From Spartobacteria bacterium (GTDB taxonomy: Bacteria; Verrucomicrobiota; Verrucomicrobiia; Chthoniobacterales; UBA10450), in contig PLCN01000021.1 of NCBI GenBank assembly GCA_003134785.1, positions 317,784 through 381,783 of the forward strand: a DNA stretch of 64,000 nucleotides, in the 5' to 3' direction. The notes beneath the pieces are model-generated. The model was not told the origin of the DNA. It worked only from the letters and a program-made list of their open reading frames with translations, and searched no databases. Below are positions 18,050 to 26,447 of the stretch, in pieces (within the stretch, counting starts at the first letter, position 1; each line of letters starts with the position of its first letter). Position numbers and translations under genes: made by a program.

Positions 18050-18376
18050 AAACAGAGTGCGTTGAGGTTTCTCGCCGCGCTCGCTCTGGCGCACTTGCTC
18101 CAGAACTCGCGCGACACGAACGCTCTACACCCCGTTTTTTGCTGGCTGGCGGTTGGGCCGTGCGGCCTTTCTCAGTTGTTCTCGCAACGACCTCTGAGAT
18201 TCTCCACTGACCTGCGAAAGTTTTTGACAGGTTCTGGGCCGGCCAATCGGAATCGGAAATTTTACAGAGCCAACCGCCTTTTTTCCTCTCGATAGGCGAA
18301 GTGGCCATTGGTCAAGTATTGCCGCTGTGTTCACCTGAACGTATCGTGGAACCGGGCAAGAAGAAAGGGATGAACA
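18050..18376. promoter_or_regulatory. Intergenic region between divergent small-gene operons
   Basis: 327 bases between an operon reading left (hypothetical plus XRE) and one reading right. Divergent promoters are expected here. A TTGACA hexamer at 18224-18229 could be a -35 box on the plus strand, but no good -10 follows at normal spacing. A purine-rich ribosome-binding site (agaaaggga) precedes the ATG at 18377. Confidence 0.35.
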
Positions 18377-18646
18377 ATGACTAAAACAGCGACCAGAAAC
18401 AGAGTAGAAGCCGTTGACACCGGCTCGTTTACATCGACAACCACCATCGCCGCGCTGCTTTTCTTGGCAGCGAAGTTCCCGCACCGTCAGTTTAACAGCG
18501 CCGAACTTTGCGTGCTTTCAGGGATTGGGCGGACCGCGATATCGCAAATCAAGAACGCGTCCGATTCTCCATTCTCGCTAGGCAAATGTACGCTGCAACG
18601 ACTGGACACCTGGCTTGCCAATCACCCTGGCTTTAAGCAAGAATGA
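18377..18646 (+). CDS. Small hypothetical protein, possibly DNA-binding
   Basis: 89 residues. After a polar N-terminus it reads FNSAELCVLSGIGRTAISQI and FSLGKCTLQRLDTWLANHPG. That is the shape of a helix-turn-helix followed by a third helix, as in excisionase- or AlpA-like regulators, but the match is weak. The start has a good Shine-Dalgarno. The stop overlaps the next gene by 4 bases (ATGA), showing a coupled pair. Confidence 0.55.
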   Translation: MTKTATRNRVEAVDTGSFTSTTTIAALLFLAAKFPHRQFNSAELCVLSGIGRTAISQIKNASDSPFSLGKCTLQRLDTWLANHPGFKQE

Positions 18647-19347
18647 ATCGTTGGGCTGAAACAGGGATTAATATGGCCAGAGGAATTCGCAAGAGCATCA
18701 CGATTCCTGGCCTGCTTGCTCCGGCCGTGAAACTGCGGTGCGCCGAATTCGGACACACGATTTTCGCGCCATATGCAGTGGAGCTGGTCTGCTACGATCT
18801 GCGTTCCGACGCGAAGCACGAGATCACCGTTGCAATAGCTCGCGACACGCAAGCCGCGCAAGACGCCGTGGACCGCGAGTTGGTCTCGCGTTATCGCCCG
18901 GGACAGAAACGCGAAGGGCTACTCGTGCAGCTCGTCGAGCGTATTCACCATTTGCAGACCGTCGCGACGCGCAGCCGGCACGATTTACCGGTGCAGCTCA
19001 GTGCAGTCCCGGAACGTGTCACCTTCCCGTTCGATATCTGGAGGCTCGTTGACGTGCGCTGGCAGGAACTTGGCTATCCCTCGTTCTCCGCCTACGTAAC
19101 GGGGCTCATCCGCTACGATCTACTCGTGGGCGGGCCGCATTCCACGATAACGGCTGATCCACGCTCGAAACTCCAACGCAAACTTACCCGAAAAACACTT
19201 GCGGCCCGCCGCAAAGGAGGCCGTCGCAAAATTCTGTTAGACCACTTGATCGAGGAAGCAGAGGGACACCCTGTGCCGCAGGAAGAGATGCAACGAGTCA
19301 AAGCGCGAATCGCAAAGGCGCTACGCGACATCTCGTTTACGCGCTGA
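18643..19347 (+). CDS. Tandem ribbon-helix-helix-like protein
   Basis: 234 residues with an internal repeat. Residues about 14-50 (KSITIPGLLAPAVKLRCAEF, then VELVCYDL) resemble residues about 125-160 (FPFDIWRLVDVRWQELGYPS, then VTGLIRYDLL). Each unit looks like strand-helix-helix, as in Arc/MetJ-type DNA-binding proteins, so one chain may hold both halves of the dimer. The C-terminus is rich in Lys/Arg. It is coupled to the small gene upstream, and an ATG at 18673 is an alternative start. A control or partition role for the element is possible but not shown. Confidence 0.55.
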   Translation: MNRWAETGINMARGIRKSITIPGLLAPAVKLRCAEFGHTIFAPYAVELVCYDLRSDAKHEITVAIARDTQAAQDAVDRELVSRYRPGQKREGLLVQLVERIHHLQTVATRSRHDLPVQLSAVPERVTFPFDIWRLVDVRWQELGYPSFSAYVTGLIRYDLLVGGPHSTITADPRSKLQRKLTRKTLAARRKGGRRKILLDHLIEEAEGHPVPQEEMQRVKARIAKALRDISFTR

Positions 19348-19679
19348 GCCGTCATCTTATTTCGGAACGAGCAATAGCTCCTCGAACGCAACCGATACGA
19401 ACCTCCCTCCGCGGAGCGAGCACAGTCAAGGTGGAGCGCAGCGAAGCGAGCAATACCTTTACGGCGCGCAGCGAGCGATAAAATCCAAGGTTCGGGGTGC
19501 GTCTTGTGTCGACCGTGTGAGTAAGTGATTCCGCCGAAGACTCTGATGCAGCGCTTCGGATCTGCGATCACACCGTCATTCGACGAACCATGCTTTTCGT
19601 TTCTCTTTCTCACCGCACTGGCCATGCCTCGCTACCATGTTTATCGACAGTCCGGGCTGCCTCCGATTGAGTATAGAAA
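19348..19679. other. Non-coding gap with short direct repeats
   Basis: 332 bases without a convincing gene. Between 19410 and 19475 there are several near-copies of a gcgagcg/gcgaagcgagca word. The region lies between the 3' ends of converging genes (19347 and 19680), so it should contain terminators, but I see no clear hairpin with a T run. Confidence 0.4.
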
Positions 19680-20276
19680 TTACGGGGGCGGCTCGAGAAG
19701 CGGTTCGCTTTCCCCAGCCTGAGCGCGGAGCGTCGGCAATACCTGCTTAAGGTAATCCACACGGCTCCCATCTCCCAGCTCGTAGACTTCGACGGCCTTT
19801 CGAAAATATTCCCGCGTCGCAAGCGGCACGAAACGGCCAAGAAGCGTCGCATTCTCAAGCGCAAACCGCGTGTAAAAGCAGCGCATTAAAGGGGTCCACA
19901 GTTGAAAAAGTTTTGCCTGACACATCACCGAATCGAGAATCAAGAGATCGCCGTATTCGGTAACTACCGGGACTCTACCATCCGGGTCTGTGCGGGCATG
20001 TTTGGCGAAGTTCTGAACCTTGTTCGCCTGTTTGAGTTGCTTGTTTGTAAGCGACCGTTTCCAGGTTTGAATGATCGTCGGGAGTCCCTTGTTCTTGCCT
20101 ATGGCGTGAAAGCACTCGTTAGCGGCGGCTGCGAGCGCATGAATGGAAATGGGGTCGCCGTAGTTGAACCAGAGGGTTATTGCGGTTTCAAGCTGGGCTT
20201 GAGCCGCAACCGTCTTGTCGTAGACCACTATTCTAGGCGGCTTTCTGGGGTCGGGCTTGGATTCGGGGGCGCTCAC
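19680..20276 (-). CDS. Hypothetical protein
   Basis: 198 residues, mostly helical by composition, with no recognised domain. A middle section reads SIHALAAAANECFHAIGKNK and later QNFAKHARTDPDGRVPVVTE. The HA motifs recall helical-bundle proteins of the HEPN/abortive type, but a catalytic RxxxxH is not evident. It starts 6 bases after the stop of the gene upstream on the same strand, so the two form a pair. Confidence 0.6.
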   Translation of the reverse strand: MSAPESKPDPRKPPRIVVYDKTVAAQAQLETAITLWFNYGDPISIHALAAAANECFHAIGKNKGLPTIIQTWKRSLTNKQLKQANKVQNFAKHARTDPDGRVPVVTEYGDLLILDSVMCQAKLFQLWTPLMRCFYTRFALENATLLGRFVPLATREYFRKAVEVYELGDGSRVDYLKQVLPTLRAQAGESEPLLEPPP

Positions 20277-20282
20277 CGATGA

Positions 20283-20759
20283 TTAAATCTCAGGTTCCGG
20301 CAAGTCGGCTAGTGGGTCGAACGGCCCCATCGGAGCAAAAATCAGCGAGCCTAAAAACTCATGTTTCCCGAGGAAATGCCAATAGCGGACCAAGACGTGT
20401 TCAAGGATTGAGTTCTCTGAAACGGCTTCGTCGGGATCGGGAAAGACATATCCTTTGGTCCGTTTGCTATCTGCGGCGAATTTCACGAGAACGCGGGCGG
20501 CGTATAATCTGGCGTAAAGCCAATACATTTGTTCTCGCGTTAGCGTGGGCCACGTCCTCCCTCCTGCGAATTCTACGCATGCTCTATCAAGAGTTCGTTG
20601 GTTCGCTGACTCATCGAACTTCATGGCGTTTATTGCGGCCTCACGAGTCGGAAATTGTTCCCCGTCCTTCCAATCTTTCAGAGATTTTAGCCGCTCTGGA
20701 CAGTCCGCCAGCTTGTCCAGCTCCCCCTCAAGAATCGAAAGAATCTCAGGCCAGCCCAT
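20283..20759 (-). CDS. Hypothetical protein
   Basis: 158 residues, acidic and helical, starting MGWPEILSILEGELDKLADC. The central part reads REQMYWLYARLYAARVLVKF and the tail is Pro/Asp-rich. No family is recognised. It is the first gene of a two-gene minus-strand unit with the 198-residue protein (7-base spacing). Confidence 0.6.
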   Translation of the reverse strand: MGWPEILSILEGELDKLADCPERLKSLKDWKDGEQFPTREAAINAMKFDESANQRTLDRACVEFAGGRTWPTLTREQMYWLYARLYAARVLVKFAADSKRTKGYVFPDPDEAVSENSILEHVLVRYWHFLGKHEFLGSLIFAPMGPFDPLADLPEPEI

Positions 20760-20817
20760 GTCCCGACGTTCTTAATCGCCTGACATCTGGACGCTGCTTT
20801 TTGCCCTCGGAGTCGCG

Positions 20818-21135
20818 TTATTCCTGTATCTCGACTTCCTTTTCGATGGCTCTGGCAAGCTCTCCTTCATCCCACGTTATTTCACGTTGGCGTATGGTTA
20901 TTTTCTTGGGTGGATGCTTCTTGAACTTTTCAAAAAGCCAGCTCGCAATCAGATTACCCGCTATACCCGTCGCGAAACCGACAATAAAGGTGGCCGTGTC
21001 CTCATGACCGAAATCACGGTGGAGGAGGCCCGGTAAAATGCGGATCGTCACGCCATCCGGTTTGTCCTGCTCTAAGAAGGATTCGAGATGCAGACCGGCA
21101 CGCACTTCGACCACGATTTGCATGGACACATTCAA
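20818..21135 (-). CDS. Small membrane-associated hypothetical protein
   Basis: 105 residues. A single hydrophobic segment, TATFIVGFATGIAGNLIASW, lies in the middle and is followed by a basic stretch (FEKFKKHPPKKITI) and an acidic tail. The shape suggests an inner-membrane protein with a cytoplasmic C-terminus. No family is recognised. It lies 59 bases upstream of the hypothetical pair on the same strand. Confidence 0.5.
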   Translation of the reverse strand: MNVSMQIVVEVRAGLHLESFLEQDKPDGVTIRILPGLLHRDFGHEDTATFIVGFATGIAGNLIASWLFEKFKKHPPKKITIRQREITWDEGELARAIEKEVEIQE

Positions 21136-21388
21136 GGCAATCCGGCGAGGCGAGGCGAGAATTTTCCATACCGAATCGGAAGCAACACCAGTGACTCTGC
21201 CGGCGCGGCTCGGGATTGACCCCTGAAGGTGATCAACGCGATGGAACTAGTTGGCGGGGTTGGAAGCTTTTAACAATTCGCGATGGCGATCCGACAGTAC
21301 CGCGGATAATCGCAGTGACCTCTTGTAAGGCGCTTAAGCGCACTTATGCGGCTGCGCAGCAGCGGCATCATCGCAGGGGAGAACGCCC

Positions 21389-21446
21389 GCGAAGTCTCCG
21401 GGCGCGCGGAGCGGCGCACGCCCGGAGGAAGCCTGGAGTCTTCGCG
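21389..21446 (-). terminator. Possible terminator hairpin after the T4SS operon
   Basis: TCCGGGCG at 21397-21404 pairs with CGCCCGGA at 21419-21426, and flanking bases out to 21389 and 21446 extend the inverted repeat imperfectly. It lies just past the last small gene of the conjugation operon. There is no strong T run, so its role is uncertain. The rest of the 327-base gap (21136-21462) shows no gene. Confidence 0.35.
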
Positions 21447-21462
21447 TTTGGCAGCGCGTTGC

Positions 21463-21864
21463 CTAAACTCGCGCGCCTTTGCTCTGTTGCTGACGCGGCG
21501 TGATGGTGCGCAGCGTCCGTGACGCGATCGACATCATCGCGCGTTCCTGCTGTTCGGCAGGCAGGTTCTTTACGAGCTTCTTGTAAGCCTCCTTTAGCTC
21601 GGGATTGGCTTCGAGTTGCTTCATGACGCCCGCGCGGATGCGCTCACGGCGATCAAGTTTGTTGACCTGCTGCAAGACGAGCATCCGCTCCAGCCGCTCG
21701 CGCGGAAGTCCCTGGATGTACGCCAATTCTTTGGGATTCGACTGGATGTAGGCGTCGATCTTGGCGTTGATCTCGACGTTGTCGCGATACTTTGGCTCGC
21801 CGCTCGCATCACCCGATGCGGCGCCGTTGCCGTTGGTGGTTTTATCTGATCGTTTCAGACTCAT
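21463..21864 (-). CDS. Hypothetical protein at the end of the T4SS operon
   Basis: 133 residues, hydrophilic and helical: KIDAYIQSNPKELAYIQGLP, then RERLERMLVLQQVNKLDRRE, and a basic Gln/Arg-rich tail ending RTITPRQQQSKGARV. There is no signal peptide or membrane span, so it should be cytoplasmic. It is the last gene of the minus-strand conjugation operon and may be an accessory transfer protein. The family is unknown to me. Confidence 0.6.
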   Translation of the reverse strand: MSLKRSDKTTNGNGAASGDASGEPKYRDNVEINAKIDAYIQSNPKELAYIQGLPRERLERMLVLQQVNKLDRRERIRAGVMKQLEANPELKEAYKKLVKNLPAEQQERAMMSIASRTLRTITPRQQQSKGARV

Positions 21865-21873
21865 ATATATATA

Positions 21874-22116
21874 TTAGTGGGCAGCGGCGGGTTGACGGAG
21901 AGCATCGATGATCTCGCCGCAGAAGAGATCAACGAGCTCGAAGGCGTCCTCGTGCTCGACCGCCAGGCTCATGAGGAACTCGGGTCCGGGCGAAGCGCCG
22001 AGCCTCTGCTCGACCTCATCGCTCGCTTCCGAGTACCTTGAGACGGTGGTCGGCGCCACGGTGACGATGACAGGTTGGTTGTCGGTTTTCATAGAATGCG
22101 TCGAATCCATCACCAT
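21874..22116 (-). CDS. Small hypothetical protein in the T4SS operon
   Basis: 80 residues, acidic, with ASDEVEQRLGASPGPEFLMS and EHEDAFELVDLFCGEIIDAL. The start at 22116 overlaps the stop of the upstream lipoprotein gene by a few bases; an ATG at 22092 is an alternative. It lies 9 bases before the next small gene. No function can be assigned beyond its place in the conjugation operon. Confidence 0.55.
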   Translation of the reverse strand: MVMDSTHSMKTDNQPVIVTVAPTTVSRYSEASDEVEQRLGASPGPEFLMSLAVEHEDAFELVDLFCGEIIDALRQPAAAH

Positions 22117-22667
22117 TTGTCTTCCGGTGACGGCGAAGGTGAAGAAGCCGCTGGCTTGCGGTCGCGAAGCTTTACGTCAAGGGCATCGAGCTGCGTGCGC
22201 AAAGTGGCTACGTCGCGTTTCAACTCGAGGTTCTGCTTCGCGATTTCCTTGGTTTGTCCGACCGCCTGACTGAGTTCGCCCAAACGCTGATTGAGCGCGG
22301 CGGTTTGCTCGGTGAATACTCGGGTAGCTGCTCGCTGCTTGTTTACTTCAGCGACGACCGCGTCATTCGCGGAGACGCTCGGCGGTTGAACCACGTTACG
22401 ACGCGGGAGAGAGGCGCCATTGTTTGGTCGAAGATCCCATCGAGCACTCGTCTCAACGCGATACAGCGGATGTCCTTCGTGCATCACGAATGGATCGCGC
22501 GCATCGACGTAGCGTCCGAGCCGGTATTCTCTCAATTGTTCGTTCGAGCGCAGTCCGTCCGATGCGACTGGCTGACCTGTCGGAGCGGGAGCGACAGCGA
22601 TTCTGTGCGGTGAATGCGACGCGCACGCAGTTAAAAAGATGACCGGAATGAGGAGCAGTTGTTTCAT
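22110..22667 (-). CDS. T4SS-associated lipoprotein with coiled coil
   Basis: 185 residues. The signal peptide MKQLLLIPVIFLTAC ends in a lipobox (LTAC), so it should be a lipidated envelope protein. The C-terminal half, from VVAEVNKQRAATRVFTEQTA to LRTQLDALDVKLRDRKP, is a clear heptad-like coiled coil. It overlaps the VirB10 gene by 4 bases. Position and lipobox suggest a VirB7- or TrbH-like stabiliser of the outer-membrane core, though sequence similarity to either is not visible. Confidence 0.75.
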   Translation of the reverse strand: MKQLLLIPVIFLTACASHSPHRIAVAPAPTGQPVASDGLRSNEQLREYRLGRYVDARDPFVMHEGHPLYRVETSARWDLRPNNGASLPRRNVVQPPSVSANDAVVAEVNKQRAATRVFTEQTAALNQRLGELSQAVGQTKEIAKQNLELKRDVATLRTQLDALDVKLRDRKPAASSPSPSPEDKW

Positions 22668-23773
22668 CGTGTGGTAGTGGGCTGGAGAATGGAGGGAGCC
22701 GAATCGCGTGGAGGGGCCATGCCGTCAGGAATCGGTGCGATGAACGCGCGCTGCGCTCCCGGCGAAGGAGTCGGCGAGGCATCGTCGGCAGCGTGCAACG
22801 CGGCGGTGAGTGTTCCGCCAATTTTCGCATCGTCTTCGTCGACGGTTTGCGTAATGTAGAGATAGAACTGCTTGCCGGCCGGCACGCGGACGTAGAAGCC
22901 GTCGCGTTCGATTGCGTTAAGAATCTGCTGGGCGTACCGATCGAGAACAGCTTGCGCACCTTGAAGCGGAGCATTTTGCAAAGTCGGCAGAGCGAATGAA
23001 CCAAAAGCCGAGATCTGCCTATCCGTGAACGCTGCAGCGGCACCGGAGAGCAGCGATGCGATGTAGAGCTTTACCTCGGCAAGATTGTCGGTCTTCAAGA
23101 GTTTGCCGCGCAGTCCGGCGCTTCCATCAGTGATCCCCCACATGCCGGTCTCCGCATCGCGTTCGTGATCCAGCGCCAGGCCGGAAACATTCAGCTCCTG
23201 TCCATTCTGCCAGACAAGAGTCCAGCGTCCGTTGCTGGCGATGCGTTCGCGAGCGCGATCCACCTGTGCACTTCCGTGGACTTCAGTGCCGGCCGGAATA
23301 ATAAGCTGGCCGTGGTGGAAGATATCCTCGGTGACCAATCCGATAATCGGTGTCTGAATCGATGACGAATCGACGGTGATGACGAGCTCGCACGGAATCA
23401 GTCGTCCAAACGGTGCGAAGTCTTCGCTGAACTTCTTCGCTTCCTTTGTTGCAGTTGCGGGCGTCTCGGCGATTACGCTTAAAACCGGGAATTGCGGAGT
23501 GTCGTCCGTCTTCGGCGGCGGCGGCGCGGGTGTTGTCTCCGGCTTCTGGTTTGCGCTTTTCGGATCGAAAGGCACCATGTCCCGCCGCACGGTCTCCGGC
23601 ACTTGCGGCGCGGTGTCCTTTTTTCCGAATAGCTTCGCCGGGACTAACGATATCCGCTGTTGAGACGGGCGACGGCTGTTCACTAGGATCAGCACTACGA
23701 GTAGGCCGAGCAAAAACAGCGTGAGTGCGCCGGTCGGCGAGCGGAAGAAATTGAGAAAGCGACGCGGAGTCAT
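22664..23773 (-). CDS. trbI: Type IV secretion protein TrbI/VirB10
   Basis: Spans the envelope and gates the secretion channel. The 369-residue protein has a short cytoplasmic N-terminus, one membrane span (ALTLFLLGLLVVLILV, about residues 16-31) and a Pro-rich periplasmic linker (APPPPK). The C-terminal beta-barrel domain has LIPCELVITVDSS, HGQLIIPAGTEVHGSAQVD and VRVPAGKQFYLYIT, which follow the VirB10 pattern. It overlaps the VirB9 gene by 4 bases and lies in trb order (L, F, G, I). Confidence 0.88.
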   Translation of the reverse strand: MTPRRFLNFFRSPTGALTLFLLGLLVVLILVNSRRPSQQRISLVPAKLFGKKDTAPQVPETVRRDMVPFDPKSANQKPETTPAPPPPKTDDTPQFPVLSVIAETPATATKEAKKFSEDFAPFGRLIPCELVITVDSSSIQTPIIGLVTEDIFHHGQLIIPAGTEVHGSAQVDRARERIASNGRWTLVWQNGQELNVSGLALDHERDAETGMWGITDGSAGLRGKLLKTDNLAEVKLYIASLLSGAAAAFTDRQISAFGSFALPTLQNAPLQGAQAVLDRYAQQILNAIERDGFYVRVPAGKQFYLYITQTVDEDDAKIGGTLTAALHAADDASPTPSPGAQRAFIAPIPDGMAPPRDSAPSILQPTTTR

Positions 23774-24657
23774 TGTGGAAGTGGAGCGGGTTCGATGTCT
23801 TTCGAGTCGGGCGTATTGATTTCGACCGCCGGATCGCGACGCGAGAGCAGGAACGTGAAGTCGTTCTTTAGCGAGAGATCATTACGGCCGTTCGGTCCGC
23901 CGCTTACGACGGCGTAGCCAATTGTCGATTCATGTGGCGCGATCGTGCTGACGAGATCCGTAAGCGACGGGTTGAACACACGATCGGCTACTCGGATTTC
24001 TAGTCGTTCCGGCGCGTGTTCGATTGCTTTGTCGGTGCGATTTGCAATGACCAGGTGGAAAACAATCGCGTCGTCGTTTACGAAGCGAAACGCTTCCGTC
24101 AGGCGCACTTCGTAATCGCCGCAATCGCTGACGACTGGCTTCTCGCGATGATCCGCATATTCGACGCCGGCCAGCGCATCGGGCTGTTGCGTCTGCAGCA
24201 AGGGGAACGCCTTCGCCTTGTCGATCAAACCGAGCAGGCGCGGCGGTGTAGGCGGACGCTGGGTTCGGGTTGATTTCTCAGGTCCGCTCCGAAGGACGAT
24301 TGAATACAAAGGCTCTGCGCTTTCGTGCAGTTCGAAGGCGTAGGTTCGGTTGTTCCATCGAACGTTCAGATTCGTGGCGGCATCTTTTGCAAGCGCTCGC
24401 AGTGATAGGAAGGCGGTTCCCTTTGTGTGCGCGACCTGGAATAGTCCCGGCGTTTTGCCGTCCAGGGTCAGCAACGCGCCGTCGATCGCCGCGATTGGTG
24501 ACGGAAAACTGATTGTCGTCACTCGCGTTCCGGAAACCGGCACCGTGTAGACCGTGTGATCATCGAGTGTGAAATCCTGTACCCGCTGCTCGGTCGCATG
24601 CGCACTCATTCCGACGATCGGAAAGCTGAGCAGAATTAGCCTAACGAATCGGTTCAT
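23770..24657 (-). CDS. trbG: Type IV secretion protein TrbG/VirB9
   Basis: Outer-membrane-core subunit that wraps around VirB10. It has 295 residues with a signal peptide (MNRFVRLILLSFPIVGMSAH). The N-terminal beta-rich domain includes DDHTVYTVPVSGTRVTTISF. The C-terminal beta-sandwich half contains YEVRLTEAFRFVNDDAIVFH. The match to VirB9 is mainly by layout, signal peptide and position between trbF and trbI; primary-sequence similarity is modest. It overlaps both neighbours. Confidence 0.75.
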   Translation of the reverse strand: MNRFVRLILLSFPIVGMSAHATEQRVQDFTLDDHTVYTVPVSGTRVTTISFPSPIAAIDGALLTLDGKTPGLFQVAHTKGTAFLSLRALAKDAATNLNVRWNNRTYAFELHESAEPLYSIVLRSGPEKSTRTQRPPTPPRLLGLIDKAKAFPLLQTQQPDALAGVEYADHREKPVVSDCGDYEVRLTEAFRFVNDDAIVFHLVIANRTDKAIEHAPERLEIRVADRVFNPSLTDLVSTIAPHESTIGYAVVSGGPNGRNDLSLKNDFTFLLSRRDPAVEINTPDSKDIEPAPLPQ

Positions 24658-25309
24658 ACTTGAAGTCCTGGATTGCGGTCGGAAAGCGGCCGTTCTCGAC
24701 CATGTTGGGATTGCGTCGCATCTTGAGCTTGAGCGTGAAGGGCACCGCCTCGCTGAAGGCGCGCTCTTGGAAAATCCCGCTGCGGATTAGCTGGCCGGTG
24801 ACTTGGGTGAGAACGCCATCGCTGCGCGTTTCGAGAAAATCGATCTTCGCGATCTCGGCCTTCTGATGCAGCTCCTTCGCTTTGAACTCCGGCTCCTCGG
24901 TCGACCATTCCGCGAGCGCCTTCTCGTGCGCTTGCTTGAGGAACATCTGCTTCAGCAGCTCGGGATGATCGAAGCCTTTCGGATTGCGCTCCAGAAAAGC
25001 GATCGCCGCGACGGTGCTCTGTTCCGCGTGCAGTTCGCGCGCTTCCTGGAATTGTAGCAGCGGCGAAACGAAGAACGTTCCGGCAGGATCGACAATCACG
25101 ACGCGCTCGCGCTCTTTGAGCGTGCGAGCGAGATGAATGCGTTCGACGGCCGCGCCAATCAGTACCACGACTGCGGCCAGGAACCAGAATCGCGCAAGCC
25201 GATCCTTGTCGACAAAGATGCGAACCGGATCGACATCGCGCCGGCGCACATTGCGCGGACGCTGCGCGGCTGGCGTGGTTGTTCGTAGATCGGAAGTGAT
25301 TGTTTCCAT
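24641..25309 (-). CDS. trbF: Type IV secretion protein TrbF/VirB8
   Basis: Inner-membrane assembly factor of about 222 residues. I start it at ATG 25309 (METITSDLRTTTPA), 5 bases after the VirB6 stop; the longer ORF overlaps VirB6 and its leader is spurious. There is a cytoplasmic basic N-terminus and one membrane span (FWFLAAVVVLIGAAVERIHL). The periplasmic NTF2-like domain includes SPLLQFQEARELHAEQSTVA and VTGQLIRSGIFQERAF. The topology and place in the operon are those of VirB8/TrbF. Confidence 0.75.
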   Translation of the reverse strand: METITSDLRTTTPAAQRPRNVRRRDVDPVRIFVDKDRLARFWFLAAVVVLIGAAVERIHLARTLKERERVVIVDPAGTFFVSPLLQFQEARELHAEQSTVAAIAFLERNPKGFDHPELLKQMFLKQAHEKALAEWSTEEPEFKAKELHQKAEIAKIDFLETRSDGVLTQVTGQLIRSGIFQERAFSEAVPFTLKLKMRRNPNMVENGRFPTAIQDFKYEPIR

Positions 25310-25313
25310 TTGG

Positions 25314-26411
25314 TTAATTCCGTGAGCGCATGAGGAGTTCACGCACAGCGTCATCACCGGTTGGGTCGTTCTTCTTTGGCTTGCGCGGACGACGCGACAT
25401 GCCGCGCGAGCTTCCGATTGAGCCGACCATACTGCCCAGCGGCGAATAGGAGCTGCCGCTGGTGGATGCTTCCGCAGCGCCCAGGAGAGCTGCGCCTCCA
25501 CCAGCTGCGGCACCGGCAGCGAATCCGGCAAATCCGCCCGCGCCACCAAACGCCGCCGCGGCTCCGGCGCCAGCAGTGGCGCCCGCGATACCCGCTGTCG
25601 TTGCTGTCGTGACAAGTCCTTGTCCGACCTGCGCACCGGTCGCGATCGCTTTTTGTAGGATGATTGGCGCGGCGATTGTGCTCGAGATTAGCCACAGCGC
25701 GAGCGCAGCGAGGCCCATCAGGTTTTGCAGGCCGTAGCCTGCCGCGCCTGTGAAACCGCCGGAGGCGAGGAAACTCTGGTCCGTCATGAACTGAATCAAA
25801 CCGGACGTGAGAATTGACGCCGCGCCCCAACCGAGCGGCCAGCAAATCACGCCGACATAGCCGAGTAGGAATCCGACGCCAATTGAATGCAGCGTTCGCA
25901 CCGCGAGAAAGCCGATGAAGATCGGAGCGAGCGCGTAACCGACGTAGAGAATGAACTTCTGAACGAGATACGCGTAGAAAACGATGACGCTCGCCAGAAA
26001 TCCGAGCAGCCACATTACGCCCGAGATGAACATCTCGAACAGCGCCTGCGCATCGAGCAGATCCCACCACGACTTCGAGCCGGAACTCGAACCGCCCGTG
26101 CCTTTATTGATCGCAAGCGTCTTCTTATACTGGTCGAAAACGCCAGCGGGATCAGCGTGCAGCGTTTCCCTTACCGTCGTATCGACGACCGTTGCCGCTT
26201 CGTTGGACCAGGTCGGCAGATAAGCGAGGGCCGCAGCAATGGCGAAGGTGCGTCCGACAGTGCGCAGGTAGGCGCTCGGGCTGCGATGGCCGGTCACGGT
26301 CGAAGACACAACACCGATTGCGAGCAGCACGAACGCTATCGGCGTGAGAACACGGTTCATCTCTGCGCACTGGCTGAGGAAATTTGGAAAGAGTGTGTTG
26401 AAATCGTTCAT
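25314..26411 (-). CDS. trbL: Type IV secretion protein TrbL/VirB6
   Basis: Polytopic inner-membrane channel component of 365 residues with six or more hydrophobic segments, such as VLTPIAFVLLAIGVVSSTV, WLLGFLASVIVFYAYLVQKF and NLMGLAALALWLISSTIAAP. The C-terminal third is a Gly/Ala-rich region followed by a basic tail (MSRRPRKPKKNDP), common in TrbL. It lies between the VirB5-like and VirB8-like genes in canonical order. Confidence 0.85.
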   Translation of the reverse strand: MNDFNTLFPNFLSQCAEMNRVLTPIAFVLLAIGVVSSTVTGHRSPSAYLRTVGRTFAIAAALAYLPTWSNEAATVVDTTVRETLHADPAGVFDQYKKTLAINKGTGGSSSGSKSWWDLLDAQALFEMFISGVMWLLGFLASVIVFYAYLVQKFILYVGYALAPIFIGFLAVRTLHSIGVGFLLGYVGVICWPLGWGAASILTSGLIQFMTDQSFLASGGFTGAAGYGLQNLMGLAALALWLISSTIAAPIILQKAIATGAQVGQGLVTTATTAGIAGATAGAGAAAAFGGAGGFAGFAAGAAAGGGAALLGAAEASTSGSSYSPLGSMVGSIGSSRGMSRRPRKPKKNDPTGDDAVRELLMRSRN

Positions 26412-26447
26412 CGTTGACTCAGCCTGTTGCTCGTTAGGCGCTCGCGC

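Noticed and set aside
25354-26070. 238-codon minus-strand ORF inside the VirB6 gene
   Set aside because: Alternative frame, Arg/Cys/Trp-rich, while the VirB6 frame has clean membrane segments.
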